This document shows, piece by piece, positions 45,274 to 55,711 of a DNA stretch of 64,000 nucleotides (position 1 is its first letter; each line of letters starts with the position of its first letter). Below the pieces are notes generated by a model that saw only the letters and a list, made by a program, of their open reading frames with translations, ran no database searches and was not told where the DNA came from. The position numbers and the translations under genes were made by a program. This DNA comes from an uncultured Schlesneria sp. (GTDB taxonomy: Bacteria; Planctomycetota; Planctomycetia; Planctomycetales; Planctomycetaceae), in NCBI GenBank assembly GCA_903858935.1, contig CAIOKO010000040.1:121289-185288 (forward strand), given 5' to 3'.

Positions 45274-48200
45274 ATGAGTCGTCAACAATGTCACCATGCG
45301 GCCTTCCTGCCATTTGCAGGACCTCTTCTGCTATTTTTTGTCGCGCTTGTCACATCGCGAGCGCCGGCTTTGTTTGCCGATGATAAAAACGTTCCCCCGG
45401 CACCTACCGAGGAGCAAGTTAGAATCCTGAAGGATTTTTTTCGCGACGTGCTTGTTCCAAAAGGGAATCCCGGTCGCATCCCGCAGAAGAAGCGGCTTTT
45501 TCCTGATCGTCAGCCCAACACTGAAAGCGAGGACGCCGGGCATGATGCGATCGACAGTCGAGCACCCCATGATGCGAAGATTGAACAACTGCTGCAGGCG
45601 GCCGAACTGTCCGTGAAACAAAAGAATTGGAAATTAGCGATTGAGCTATTCCAACGACTGCTCGATCAACCTGAAGATTCGCTGCATCGGTCAGCGAAGG
45701 GGCCGTGGCAGTCGGTTCGGCGAACCACCAATCAGATGCTTGGTCAACTACCTGAGGCGACGCTGGTTGAGTATCGATCGCAATATGGTGGATTGGCTCA
45801 GCAACAACTGGCAGCCGCTCGTCGAAGCGGTCAAACGTCCGGATTCGTCAACGTAGCGACCCGTTTTTTCCACACCCCTGCCGGATACGAGGCAGCGAAC
45901 TATCTGGGAATGCTGCACTTTGACCGCTCGGAATTTGGCTTGGCGGCGCGGTGGTTTGAAGAACTGGCCGCGTCGCCGGCCCCCATTGCAAAGAGCGATT
46001 CCTGGCGATTGCAAGCCGCTCTCTCGTTTGCTCGATCGGGAGATTTCACAGCGGCCAGCGCGATTCTCAGTCGACTTTCCAATGGTCCGAACACGCTCGT
46101 GGGGGTAGGAACCGGATCTGTAAAAGCCTCGGAATGGCTCAAGCAGGCCCAGGTCGAAACAGCCTCGCACGCTGTTGCTTTGGCGGATTGGACCCAGCTT
46201 TACGGAACAGCAGCTCGTGTCGGAACCGCAATCGGAGGTGATGCACTGCTGTCTCCCGACTGGTTCCTGCCACTCACTTCAAGCCGCCTTGTTCGAGACT
46301 CGCTCAGGTGGCTCGTTCAGGACTTGCAGGATCAGCAGCGGTCAATGATTCTCACTTCGATACCGCTGGTTGTGGATGGCAAGGTGATTTACCGCGATCT
46401 ACGTGGAATACGCAGCGTTGAGATCGAACGAGGTCGCCCGATTTGGGAAAGTGTGGAAGGGGTATCGGCGGAACGGATTCTTGGTGGACTTCCCTCTCAA
46501 CAGATTGACCCGCAAGATGCCTGGCGGCTTCGTGCAAACCCATTCCAGCATGTGGGCGAATATCAGGGTTCGGCGGCCGAATTCAGCCCTCTCACCAGTC
46601 TCCTGTTTCGTGACGGCGTCTATGGGCTGATCAGCAGCGACGGAAAGCAACTCTTCGTCATCGAAGACCACGGAATTCTCTCACGTAATCAGCCCGGTCA
46701 ACATTGGGGCTGGGACGGCAATAACGAGACTCATGATCCATTTGGACTCCCCTGGAAAACAAACCGCCTCGTCTCGTATGACCTGCAAACGGGACGAACG
46801 TTGTGGAATCTGGGAGGAAACGAATCCCGCGAATCGTTTGATCCACCCCTTTCCGGATCATATTTTTACGGAACACCCGCGGTTGATGGTGACGAACTGT
46901 TTGTCGTTGCTGGTAAGGGTGACGACATCAAGCTTTGGTCACTCGACCGACAAACCGGATTACCAAAATGGTCGCAATTGATCGCATACGCGGATACCAA
47001 GATCGATCTTGATATTGCCCGGCGATGGATTACGTCACAGGTCGCGGTGGGTGATGGGGTCATCATCTGTCCGACAACCGTCGGTTGGCTGGTCGCGATC
47101 GACCGTATGCGGCAGTCTGTCCTTTGGGCTCATCGATACGCACCGAATTCAGGGGGGGATCGTACTGAGCAGGAAAATGGTTCACAGCTTCTTAAACAAC
47201 GTGACTTGAACGAGCTATGGTCTCCTTCGGCTCCGGTCATTGTCGGAAATTACGTCGTTTACACGCCGCAGGAACATCCAGTACTTGTCTGCCTGAGCGC
47301 GGTTGATGGACGTCGAATCTGGGAACAGCCAAAAGATCAGGGACTTTACCTGGCCGGGGTGTTTGACCAGAAGGTATTGATCGTCGGTGAAACGAATGTC
47401 ACGGCGCTTAATCTTTCCGATGGTCTCACAGTCTGGTCAGCTCCCCTTGACGAAGGAATTCGACCTTCCGGTCGCGGGGTTGTCGTTGACGACCGTTTTT
47501 ACCTGCCGTTGAGTAACGGTGAATTGCGTTCCATCGAATTGGCGACCGGAAAGCGGTTATCACAAACATTCGTGGCGTCTCGACAGCCGTCGCTTGGTAA
47601 CCTGGCCATGCATCATGGAAAGCTGGTTTCGCTCGGCCCAGCCGGATTGACAGTGTATCGGCAACGCGATGCACTGCTCGCCGAGATTCAAAAACGATTG
47701 ACAGCCGATCCAGACGATGCAACAGCCTTATTGCGATCAAGCGAAATACAACTTCTCAACCACGAATATTCTGACGCTCTTTCTCTATTACGACGGATTG
47801 CCACTGATCGCTTGTTACCGGAAGAACGATCGCGACACCACTCAGCACTCGTCGAATGCCTTTCGACCGTCATTGAGAACGACTTACTTCATAGCAGCAC
47901 AGAACTGGAAGAGTTGCGGAAACTGGCGGAATCACCTGCCGAGAAACTGCTGTATTGGGAATTGACCGCTGAAAAACTGTTGGGTGAACAAAAACCAATC
48001 GAGGCATTCGATGTCATCTGTAAACTGGCAGAGGAGTCCGGCGATACCGAAATCAACCGTTCTGATGATCGTCGCATCACCGCAAAACGAACAGTCTGGT
48101 TGAGTGGCCGAATGCTCGATCTCTGGTCGGCGACACCAGAAGCCAAACGCCAAGTCATTGATGATCGAATCGCACGGATTACTTCTGAAGCGTCACAACT

Positions 48201-50013
48201 CAGCCTCAAGGATTGCCAACGGATTGTCACTCTGTTTTCGTTCCATCCGGCGGCAATCAGTGCACGGCAACGACTGGTAGAATGGCTGGCAGAAGCCAAA
48301 GATTTTGCAGGTGCCCGGATCATCTTGCAGCAACTTGTCGACAGTTCCAGTCAGACCGTCGCCTCGCAAGCGATCGAGCGACTGGCGCGGTTAATGATCC
48401 AGATTCAACGACCTGCTGATGCTGTCTATTACTATGGATTACTGAAGTCAAAGTACTCCGACGTGATGGTTCGCGATGGATTGACAGGTTCGGGGCTCGC
48501 AGACGCTGCACGTGCAAACAATAAGCTCATTTTCGAACCCCAAACGCACGTCGTGAGATGGCCCGAGACTCCCTTGCGACCCGTGCATTCGGTCGTCAAT
48601 CACCTGCAACCGCCGCAGAACGTGATCCTGGATACACCGTTACCTTACTTTGATCAAATCAGCATCGACGCTTATCAGAACGAACAACGCCTGGTCTTGG
48701 AATCGTCTGCAACTGGTGCTGTCGAGTGGCTGGTCCCTCTTCGTGCCGCTGGTCGAGGTTTTGACGAAGGTCAGATGACTTGCCGACAAATCGGGCATCA
48801 AATGTTCTTCGTGAATCGCGGGATCTTGCACGCAATCTCGCCAGTCGACAAACAAGTTCTTTGGACAAAGTCACTCGGCGACCAAAGCGACGGCATTGCG
48901 TCAGGACGTCACTCGAACCGCATGCCAGTAAGATCAATGACGGCACCCGGTCAGAACGATGGAGCCCAGTCATTGTTTTTACAAAAGGCACAACTCACGG
49001 GAAGTCTTGCAATCGTTCAACCAAACTATTTGTGTGTCTACGGACGTCGGTCTATTTCGATTCTCGATCCTCGCACCGGAGAGGAGATATGGGAACTTGA
49101 CGGACTACCGACGCACGCCGTTGCGGTCGGCAATCGCGACGCACTGTACGTCATCATCCCCGGTAAGGACGAAGCACTCGCCTATCGCGCACTTGATGGC
49201 AAGCCACTCGAGATTCCAGGTGTTACAAAAGTATTAAACAACGCCATCATGGCGCACGGTTCTTCTTTCTTATTGCTTGAGTATGCAGGTTCAAATCCTT
49301 TGCGAGTAATCGGAATCGGTCGACAGAAAGTCTTGTTGAGACTTCACGATCCTGTGACAGATTCGACAAAATGGAAACGCGAATTCCCACCCGGAACCTT
49401 GGTCAGCCCGCTGGGAGAAGACGAAGTTGTCGCCCTCTTGACTGACGGACAGGTCCAACGAATCGATGTCGCAACCGGCCAGATTAACGCTCTCGAATCA
49501 ATTCCGGGAAAGAAGGTTGAGCGACCCCAGGAAAGGTTCCTACTTTCCGACGACGACCGCATTTACCTGATCGTCAATTCGCAGGATAGCGGCCATCAAA
49601 CTTACGGGGAAAACCTCGCTTCAATTCGGCTGAATGGGACAATCTATTGCTGGAATCGGGTCGGTCGGCAATTTGCCTGGCCACCGCTTGAGATCAAACA
49701 TCAAAACCTGGTCATCGATCGATTCTCGACATTACCAGCGTTGTTGTGTGTGTCACGATCATGGAAGCCACGTGGTCCAGCCAATATCGGAATTGGATCA
49801 TTGAATATCACCGCCGTCCACAAACAAACTGGCAAGATGCTGATTAATGCCGAGATTCCGTCAGCGTACAGCGGATTTCACGCGGTCGGAATTAACCCCG
49901 GTGAACCATCCATCGATCTCAAGTCGTACAACATGCGTTTGCGCTTGGTACCCGCTGACGGACCTGTCGCAGTTGCCCCCAACAACGCCAAGCCGGCTGT
50001 CCAGGCGAATTAA
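45274..50013 (+). CDS. Giant exported PQQ-type beta-propeller and TPR protein
   Basis: The 1579-aa protein starts at the ATG at 45274 (GAGGG upstream) with a signal peptide (FAGPLLLFFVALVTS). Residues about 80-340 are helical (TPR-like, WKLAIELFQRLLDQ). Two PQQ-like propeller regions follow: around 480-780 with LVSYDLQTGRTLWNLGG and LVCLSAVDGRRIWEQ, and around 1230-1530 with ISILDPRTGEEIWELDG. A second helical block lies between (LLNHEYSDALSLLRRIATD). No dehydrogenase active-site residues can be assigned, so a structural role in the envelope is more likely than enzymatic. Planctomycetes are rich in such giants. Confidence 0.8.
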   Translation: MSRQQCHHAAFLPFAGPLLLFFVALVTSRAPALFADDKNVPPAPTEEQVRILKDFFRDVLVPKGNPGRIPQKKRLFPDRQPNTESEDAGHDAIDSRAPHDAKIEQLLQAAELSVKQKNWKLAIELFQRLLDQPEDSLHRSAKGPWQSVRRTTNQMLGQLPEATLVEYRSQYGGLAQQQLAAARRSGQTSGFVNVATRFFHTPAGYEAANYLGMLHFDRSEFGLAARWFEELAASPAPIAKSDSWRLQAALSFARSGDFTAASAILSRLSNGPNTLVGVGTGSVKASEWLKQAQVETASHAVALADWTQLYGTAARVGTAIGGDALLSPDWFLPLTSSRLVRDSLRWLVQDLQDQQRSMILTSIPLVVDGKVIYRDLRGIRSVEIERGRPIWESVEGVSAERILGGLPSQQIDPQDAWRLRANPFQHVGEYQGSAAEFSPLTSLLFRDGVYGLISSDGKQLFVIEDHGILSRNQPGQHWGWDGNNETHDPFGLPWKTNRLVSYDLQTGRTLWNLGGNESRESFDPPLSGSYFYGTPAVDGDELFVVAGKGDDIKLWSLDRQTGLPKWSQLIAYADTKIDLDIARRWITSQVAVGDGVIICPTTVGWLVAIDRMRQSVLWAHRYAPNSGGDRTEQENGSQLLKQRDLNELWSPSAPVIVGNYVVYTPQEHPVLVCLSAVDGRRIWEQPKDQGLYLAGVFDQKVLIVGETNVTALNLSDGLTVWSAPLDEGIRPSGRGVVVDDRFYLPLSNGELRSIELATGKRLSQTFVASRQPSLGNLAMHHGKLVSLGPAGLTVYRQRDALLAEIQKRLTADPDDATALLRSSEIQLLNHEYSDALSLLRRIATDRLLPEERSRHHSALVECLSTVIENDLLHSSTELEELRKLAESPAEKLLYWELTAEKLLGEQKPIEAFDVICKLAEESGDTEINRSDDRRITAKRTVWLSGRMLDLWSATPEAKRQVIDDRIARITSEASQLSLKDCQRIVTLFSFHPAAISARQRLVEWLAEAKDFAGARIILQQLVDSSSQTVASQAIERLARLMIQIQRPADAVYYYGLLKSKYSDVMVRDGLTGSGLADAARANNKLIFEPQTHVVRWPETPLRPVHSVVNHLQPPQNVILDTPLPYFDQISIDAYQNEQRLVLESSATGAVEWLVPLRAAGRGFDEGQMTCRQIGHQMFFVNRGILHAISPVDKQVLWTKSLGDQSDGIASGRHSNRMPVRSMTAPGQNDGAQSLFLQKAQLTGSLAIVQPNYLCVYGRRSISILDPRTGEEIWELDGLPTHAVAVGNRDALYVIIPGKDEALAYRALDGKPLEIPGVTKVLNNAIMAHGSSFLLLEYAGSNPLRVIGIGRQKVLLRLHDPVTDSTKWKREFPPGTLVSPLGEDEVVALLTDGQVQRIDVATGQINALESIPGKKVERPQERFLLSDDDRIYLIVNSQDSGHQTYGENLASIRLNGTIYCWNRVGRQFAWPPLEIKHQNLVIDRFSTLPALLCVSRSWKPRGPANIGIGSLNITAVHKQTGKMLINAEIPSAYSGFHAVGINPGEPSIDLKSYNMRLRLVPADGPVAVAPNNAKPAVQAN

Positions 50014-50214
50014 GCCGGCACAGCCGGTTTGTGTGCATCGGGCGACGGGTAAAGCATACAGAAACCGTTCGCGCATTTATGAGAAGCCGTGATACGCAAC
50101 GCCGTGATGCGGCTGCTGAACGGTCTATCTGTCAATCAATCAACGATGACATCGTTACCGTTGTACTCACTCGAAATTAATCAGCGAGGCATTTTCACCG
50201 TGACGTGAAGAGCT

Positions 50215-52686
50215 TCACTCAAAACGCAGAATCGAAAATGACTGTGGAGGGAAAACATACGTTGCCCCTGCCGCGTCAAACACCGGGTACCAGACCCGAT
50301 CCGCTGGTACGATCCGATCTGGATCGGTTTCCTGATTATGTTCATCAAGGTGGCCGCTGATCTGCGAGACCTTGACTACGCGGCCTGACAGATCGTATCC
50401 GGTGATATTTAAACGGGTTGAAAGCGGTCGGTTTTCCGAATTGACAACTTGAAGTACCAGGACCTTCCCGTCATCACTGATACGTGCGGTCACATCGAGC
50501 GCGCCATTTGGACTTTGAATATCGGTGGCGAGACAGCGAGACAGATTATTCTTCGAAATCATTCGAGTGACGTGCGCCGACGATTGCACCCAGACATGCG
50601 ATGGTGACAGAAACACCAGACCCTGATCCCAGCCATTGTCATTCTGGCCATCGGGTTGAAGACAATTTGCTGCACAAACAATCGGTACCTTTTCACCAAA
50701 TCGCTGCAACTGGTTCATCGTTCGAGCATGGGCCAGCCCTCGACGCCAAAGGTGATTGTTGGAGTTCTCTTCGAAGACACAGACTCGAAAATCAGCACCA
50801 GGGCTCAGTTTTTCGAGCCAATCAATCAAACCGCCAAGGACTTCTATTTGTGGATCGGCATCGCGTAATCCATCGTTCCAGATATGGACATCGAACCAGA
50901 CGGGCTTTCCGCGTTGTCGCGCGAAATCAAGAATCTGTTTATGGGCAGCCAGGCTCTTGATACTGGGTGCACCAGGAAAATCATAAGGGTCTGCAATCGG
51001 CTTTCCATAGGCGAAGTCCCCAACGATCGGAATGATGTTCGGATCTCGACTCCAGATCGCCTCGGCAAGAGGCTTGAATTTTTTCCAGTAAACGTCGTTG
51101 ACGGCTTCTTCGTTTCCAAGCTGGATGTATTTCAATCCAAACGGCGCCTGATGTCCGTCAGCCACACGGCGGCGACCCCACTCGCTATCAGCCGGTCCAT
51201 TGACGTACTCGACGAAGTCAGCCATGTCTTGAGGAGTCTCGTCGATGCTCAGATCCGGGATGCTGACGAATCCCGCCGCCTCACAAAAACTGATGAAATC
51301 GATGACCCCCCATCCATTCGTCGAATACGGATACCATGTCCCTTTATAGGGTTGACGCCGATCTCGTGGTCCGATCATCTGCTTCCAGCGGTATTCGGGA
51401 CAGTTCACCATTGAACCACCATACCGGAGCACTGTTAAACCTTGAGCAATCAAGGCCTCGCTGACGTCTCGGCGAACAGGCAACCCTTTGAACCGACCCC
51501 AGGCACCTGGTTGTACAGAAACATATCCGAGGACGACGGAACCTGGTTGTTTTAATGACACAATCAGGTTCCCACGGGAATCGGAATCTGTCGGCGTCAA
51601 CGTCAATTCAAGACGTTGCCAATCACCTCCCTTGACGGCAGCATGAGCGTCAGCGAGGACGCGACGATTCGAACGATCTTCAAAAGCCACGTCTAAAGTT
51701 GCAGCTAGATCTGATTTTGCCCAGACAACTATTTCATAGGGGTGGCCCGCAACAATATTCATCCCCCATCGATTCAAGCCACGGTTTTCCACTCCGATCT
51801 CACCATCAACAGACTTCAACGTGATTCGCTGACTCTGTTGCCCGACAAAACCTGTTTTTTCTAACGCGATTTCACCCTGACAATTTCCACGCCTGACGGC
51901 TCGCCACATTCCACTGACAGAGTCGACCGTCGGTGGCGAATCCTTAAACGGGATCAATTCGATGCGATCACCTGTTGTGACCCTCAGGTTGCGGAAACTG
52001 GCTTCCCGCTGCCACGTCCGCAACCCGATTTGTCCTTCAAGCAGCGGATGTTGATTGTCCTCGTATTGAAGTTGGACCTGGCCATTGACGGAGACCGTGA
52101 TCGATCGTCCCTTCAATTGAACGAGCAGCGGAATCCATTCGTTGACTGGAACCGGGCAGGGAACCGTTTTGATTGGCTCCCAGTTCTGACGATGGCGCCC
52201 CAGCAGAAGCGTACCGGTATCGGGGTATAAAGCGATTTCGTATCCCGTGAAGTGATCGGCACCGACAGCGGGTCGATCGACTCTCAAAATTAGACCAGCA
52301 TTGCCAGCCTTCTGATCTGCAAACAGGATCTCGACAGAGGCTTCTCCATCGGAGAGTTTCGTCTGTTGGTGAATCAGTTTCGGGCCGTCGCCGGTCGCAG
52401 CGACAAGCTCGCCGTTCTGCACACGCCATGCTCCTCCGTACGCCGAAAAACCAGGCGGACTAACAGTGATCGGTGGTTCCTGGAAGCTTTCACCAAACAC
52501 CATCTGGCTGTAAAGCCCGCCGTAGATCTCATGATTGACGTCTTCAATACACGCTCCCGTTGTGAACCGGGAAATCTTGGCGATGGTTCGGCCGGCATGC
52601 ACCTGAATCACAGTATCCGGCTCGGCCGCAATCAAGCAGCTCGCTGATATCAAAAGTATTGTTCCGACAATTCGAGCCAGAGACAT
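50215..52686 (-). CDS. GH51 alpha-L-arabinofuranosidase with lectin-like insert
   Basis: The exported (LISASCLIAA signal) 823-aa enzyme matches GH51-type arabinofuranosidases: the opening FTTGACIEDVNHEIYGGLYS, the acid/base Glu in LGNEEAVNDVYW and the nucleophile region VCVFEENSNNHLWRRG. Between the first strands and the barrel, residues about 75-240, sits a concanavalin-like domain (WRVQNGELVAATGDGPKLIH, then SVNGQVQLQYEDNQHPLLEG) of the 3-keto-disaccharide-hydrolase/laminin-G type, and a carbohydrate-binding-like part precedes the barrel. It probably removes arabinose from plant or algal polysaccharide outside the cytoplasm. It follows the RbsA-type ATPase by 34 bp on the same strand, AAGGA 8 nt before its ATG. 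Substrate is inferred. Confidence 0.85.
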   Translation of the reverse strand: MSLARIVGTILLISASCLIAAEPDTVIQVHAGRTIAKISRFTTGACIEDVNHEIYGGLYSQMVFGESFQEPPITVSPPGFSAYGGAWRVQNGELVAATGDGPKLIHQQTKLSDGEASVEILFADQKAGNAGLILRVDRPAVGADHFTGYEIALYPDTGTLLLGRHRQNWEPIKTVPCPVPVNEWIPLLVQLKGRSITVSVNGQVQLQYEDNQHPLLEGQIGLRTWQREASFRNLRVTTGDRIELIPFKDSPPTVDSVSGMWRAVRRGNCQGEIALEKTGFVGQQSQRITLKSVDGEIGVENRGLNRWGMNIVAGHPYEIVVWAKSDLAATLDVAFEDRSNRRVLADAHAAVKGGDWQRLELTLTPTDSDSRGNLIVSLKQPGSVVLGYVSVQPGAWGRFKGLPVRRDVSEALIAQGLTVLRYGGSMVNCPEYRWKQMIGPRDRRQPYKGTWYPYSTNGWGVIDFISFCEAAGFVSIPDLSIDETPQDMADFVEYVNGPADSEWGRRRVADGHQAPFGLKYIQLGNEEAVNDVYWKKFKPLAEAIWSRDPNIIPIVGDFAYGKPIADPYDFPGAPSIKSLAAHKQILDFARQRGKPVWFDVHIWNDGLRDADPQIEVLGGLIDWLEKLSPGADFRVCVFEENSNNHLWRRGLAHARTMNQLQRFGEKVPIVCAANCLQPDGQNDNGWDQGLVFLSPSHVWVQSSAHVTRMISKNNLSRCLATDIQSPNGALDVTARISDDGKVLVLQVVNSENRPLSTRLNITGYDLSGRVVKVSQISGHLDEHNQETDPDRIVPADRVWYPVFDAAGATYVFPPQSFSILRFE

Positions 52687-52720
52687 CGCTTCAGTCCTTC
52701 GAAGTCAATTCAAATTCAGT

Positions 52721-54208
52721 TCACTTTGCAATCGCGACACTCATGATGGATTCGTCCGTCCATTCACTTGCAAGACGAACTTCCCGCAGGATGCCACCAG
52801 ACATCACTCCGATTCGGTCGCAGACCGCCAGCAGTTCGGTCAGGTACGAACTGACAAAGATGATTGCTTTCCCATCGGCTGCTAACTCGCCCATCAACCG
52901 ATAAATCTCTGATTTTGTACCGACGTCGATTCCACGCGTCGGTTCGTCCAGCAATAGCACCTCTGCCTGCTGATGCAGGACCCGAGCGATAGCGACTTTC
53001 TGCTGATTACCGCCCGAGAGTTCGCCAATGGTCTGTTCAGGAGAGCCTGCTTTGACATGCAATCGCTTCATCCAGCGAAGAACTTCCGTCCGCCGTTTGC
53101 CAAGCATCAACATACCCGTGCGGGTGTAGGGCTGTAAGCGGCTGTATGTCAGGTTGTCGGCAATTGATCGCGTCTGCGCCAGTCCTTCTGTCTTGCGGTC
53201 TTCAGAAACTAGACCCAGTCCCGCACGAATCCTTGACCGAGTGTTGTGATCGACCGAAATACTGGCGACTTTGACTTCTCCGCTACGAACGGGGTCAAGC
53301 GCGAAAAGTGAGCGAAGCAATTCGGTTCGACCAGCGCCGATTAGCCCTGCAAGACCAAATATCTCACCCCGCTTCAGTTCCAGGGAAACACCTTTTGGAC
53401 TTCGTTCACCGCTCACGTTCGCAATCGATAGCAGGGTCTCACCCGGTGTATGCGATACCGTAGGAAACAAATCGGAAACACCTCGTCCGACCATCAATGA
53501 AACGATTTCGGCATCGGTCGTTCCAGCGAGATCGCCATGTCCGACGGAATGACCATCCCGAAGCACGGCATAACAGTCGCAGACCTGACGAATTTCCTCC
53601 AGAAAATGGCTGATATAAACAATTCCATAGCCGGCATCGCGCAGTTTACGAATGATGACGAAAAGGTGTTCGACATCCTGCTTCGTCAAAGAACTGGTTG
53701 GTTCGTCAAACACGAGGACTTTTGAATCAGAGACCAGAGCGCGGGCGATTTCCACCAGTTGACGTAAGGCAATCGACAGGTCCCGTACGGGAGTTTCGGG
53801 TCGCAGATGGGGATGACCGAGCATATCCAGCGCGCGGCGAACCTTGGTTCGTTGAGTTCGCCGATCTCGCAGGCCAAACCAATGAGGTTCCTGCCCGAGC
53901 ATGATGTTGTCTTCAACCGATAAATCGGGCGCGAGGTTTAATTCCTGATAGATCATCCCGACACCCGCCAGACGGGCATCGTGCGGACCATCCGGAGCAT
54001 ATGTCTGACCTGAAAATTGCATGCTTCCAGAATCGGGCGAGTGCGCACCGCTCAGTACTTTCATCAAAGTACTTTTTCCCGCGCCGTTTTCCCCGATCAA
54101 AGCCAGAACATGTCCAGCACGAACGGTCAGCGAAACCTCACTAAGTGCCTGAGTCGCTCCAAACCGCTTTGAGATCTTCGTCATCGTTAAAAGATCGCTG
54201 GTCGTCAT
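52721..54208 (-). CDS. Sugar ABC transporter ATP-binding protein, RbsA/MglA/AraG type
   Basis: The 495-aa protein has two fused nucleotide-binding domains, as in RbsA. The first carries LIGENGAGKSTLMKVLSG, a signature region LSIALRQLVEIARAL and the Walker B VLVFDEPTSSLT. The second has the degenerate GLIGAGRTELLRSL, then LSGGNQQKVAIARVL and VLLLDEPTRGIDVG. It would energise uptake of a pentose or hexose. No RbsC-type permease or RbsB-type binding protein is encoded beside it; the gene upstream runs the other way. The gene downstream is the GH51 enzyme, suggesting arabinose as cargo, which is inference. Confidence 0.93.
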   Translation of the reverse strand: MTTSDLLTMTKISKRFGATQALSEVSLTVRAGHVLALIGENGAGKSTLMKVLSGAHSPDSGSMQFSGQTYAPDGPHDARLAGVGMIYQELNLAPDLSVEDNIMLGQEPHWFGLRDRRTQRTKVRRALDMLGHPHLRPETPVRDLSIALRQLVEIARALVSDSKVLVFDEPTSSLTKQDVEHLFVIIRKLRDAGYGIVYISHFLEEIRQVCDCYAVLRDGHSVGHGDLAGTTDAEIVSLMVGRGVSDLFPTVSHTPGETLLSIANVSGERSPKGVSLELKRGEIFGLAGLIGAGRTELLRSLFALDPVRSGEVKVASISVDHNTRSRIRAGLGLVSEDRKTEGLAQTRSIADNLTYSRLQPYTRTGMLMLGKRRTEVLRWMKRLHVKAGSPEQTIGELSGGNQQKVAIARVLHQQAEVLLLDEPTRGIDVGTKSEIYRLMGELAADGKAIIFVSSYLTELLAVCDRIGVMSGGILREVRLASEWTDESIMSVAIAK

Positions 54209-54349
54209 CGTAAGGTCTTCATCAAAAACACATAATTCATTCGCCGAATATTCTCATTGGCTCGTATCGTACACAACCAACCTCAAAGGAACATTGGCTC
54301 GACAATCGATGATGTCGAGCTTTTTTTAGAATTACAGGAAGATTGTGTC

Positions 54350-55546
54350 ATGGCATCAACTCGATTGACACTCCGATTAATCGCGAGTTTTATGGTCTTC
54401 GCGATGGGTGAGTCATGCTGCACTGGTCAGGATGTTTCCCTGATCGGACGAGCCTCCATCTCAGCAATAGCGACCGATTTATCGGGAGAAACCGACAAGC
54501 AAGAAAACGGTACTCCTCAAAATCGACTTGGTGGACACGGTTCGGCGATCGCGTGGCTGGGAACCGGAAATAAATATGTCATGCTGCCCGATCGCGGCCC
54601 GGATGATGGAGCAACCTCATATCGCTGCCGCATTCAAATTGTTGAAATCGTGGTTGACCCCCGCTCGGCAGTTCCCGTCACGACGAAATTGCTGGAAACA
54701 CACCACTTGACGACACCAACGGGTGAACACTTTCTTGGACGGCAAACTCAATTCGACAAAGCCCATCCCGAACGAAGTCTGCGTCTGGATCCGGAAGGGA
54801 TTCGAGCCACCAAGAACGGAACCTTCCTGATCGCCGAAGAATACGGACCGACGGTTCGGGAGTTTGATGCGAAAGGAAAACAGTTGCGAGTGCTGACCAC
54901 GCCTGCACGCTATTTAGTTAAAAATCCTGCAGGGACACCTGAAGAAGAATTGCCTCCCAATAACATATCCGGTCGGCAAAACAATCGAGGCTGGGAAGGA
55001 GCAGCACTCAGCGACGACGGCCAGAAACTTTATACCATTGCTCAGAGTCCCCTCATTCAGGACGGAGGACTCGACGAAAAAAATAAGCGGGTGGGGATTA
55101 ATGTTCGAATTTGGGAACATGATCTGAAGACAGCAGCATCTCGCGAATTTCTTTATCAACTGGATGATAAGTCACTCGGATGCAGCGACATTGAGTGGGT
55201 CTCACCTGGCCGGTTGCTGGTGATCGAACGGGACGGCAAGCCAGGTAATGAGACAAAAGCAAAACTGCTTTATGAGATTGACCTGTCCGCTGCGACTGAC
55301 ATCAGTTCAATCGAGCGACTTCCGGTGACGGGGACTCCCGAAGGAGTTCGTCCAGTCGGCAAGAAGCTGTTTCTGGACCTGTTGGCACCAAAGCACGGCC
55401 TTGCCGGTGATAGGTTCCCAGAGAAGATCGAAGGGATTGCATTCGGGCCCAAATTAGCTGACGGTTCACGAGTCCTGATCGTGGCCAGCGACAACGACTT
55501 CAGGGGCGATCAGGATACGGAAATATACGCATTCAGCGTGAAATAA
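54350..55546 (+). CDS. Esterase-like-activity-of-phytase family protein
   Basis: The 398-aa protein from the ATG at 54350 has a signal peptide (LIASFMVFAMGESCCTG). The rest follows the phytase-esterase-like (PF13449-type) pattern: HGSAIAWLGTGNKYVMLPDR early, EGIRATKNGTFLIAEEYGPT in the middle, GWEGAALSDDGQKLYTIAQS, DIEWVSPGRLLVIERDG and KIEGIAFGPKLADGSRVLIV near the end. The fold is a beta-propeller; metal-dependent phosphoesterase activity is known for some members but residues cannot be confirmed here. It is divergent from the RbsA-type gene, and exported. Confidence 0.85.
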   Translation: MASTRLTLRLIASFMVFAMGESCCTGQDVSLIGRASISAIATDLSGETDKQENGTPQNRLGGHGSAIAWLGTGNKYVMLPDRGPDDGATSYRCRIQIVEIVVDPRSAVPVTTKLLETHHLTTPTGEHFLGRQTQFDKAHPERSLRLDPEGIRATKNGTFLIAEEYGPTVREFDAKGKQLRVLTTPARYLVKNPAGTPEEELPPNNISGRQNNRGWEGAALSDDGQKLYTIAQSPLIQDGGLDEKNKRVGINVRIWEHDLKTAASREFLYQLDDKSLGCSDIEWVSPGRLLVIERDGKPGNETKAKLLYEIDLSAATDISSIERLPVTGTPEGVRPVGKKLFLDLLAPKHGLAGDRFPEKIEGIAFGPKLADGSRVLIVASDNDFRGDQDTEIYAFSVK

Positions 55547-55711
55547 CTGAAAACTTGTCCTACTGCCAACAAACAACAGCGCTAAAGGTTTCGGCCAATG
55601 CGTTGAGTTAATCATTTATTAACAATTCATTCATTGGCTCTTATTACTTTGATCATATCCTTCCGGTCGATTGTTGGTCGATTGTGATGTGATTTGAAAA
55701 GGACATTGAGG

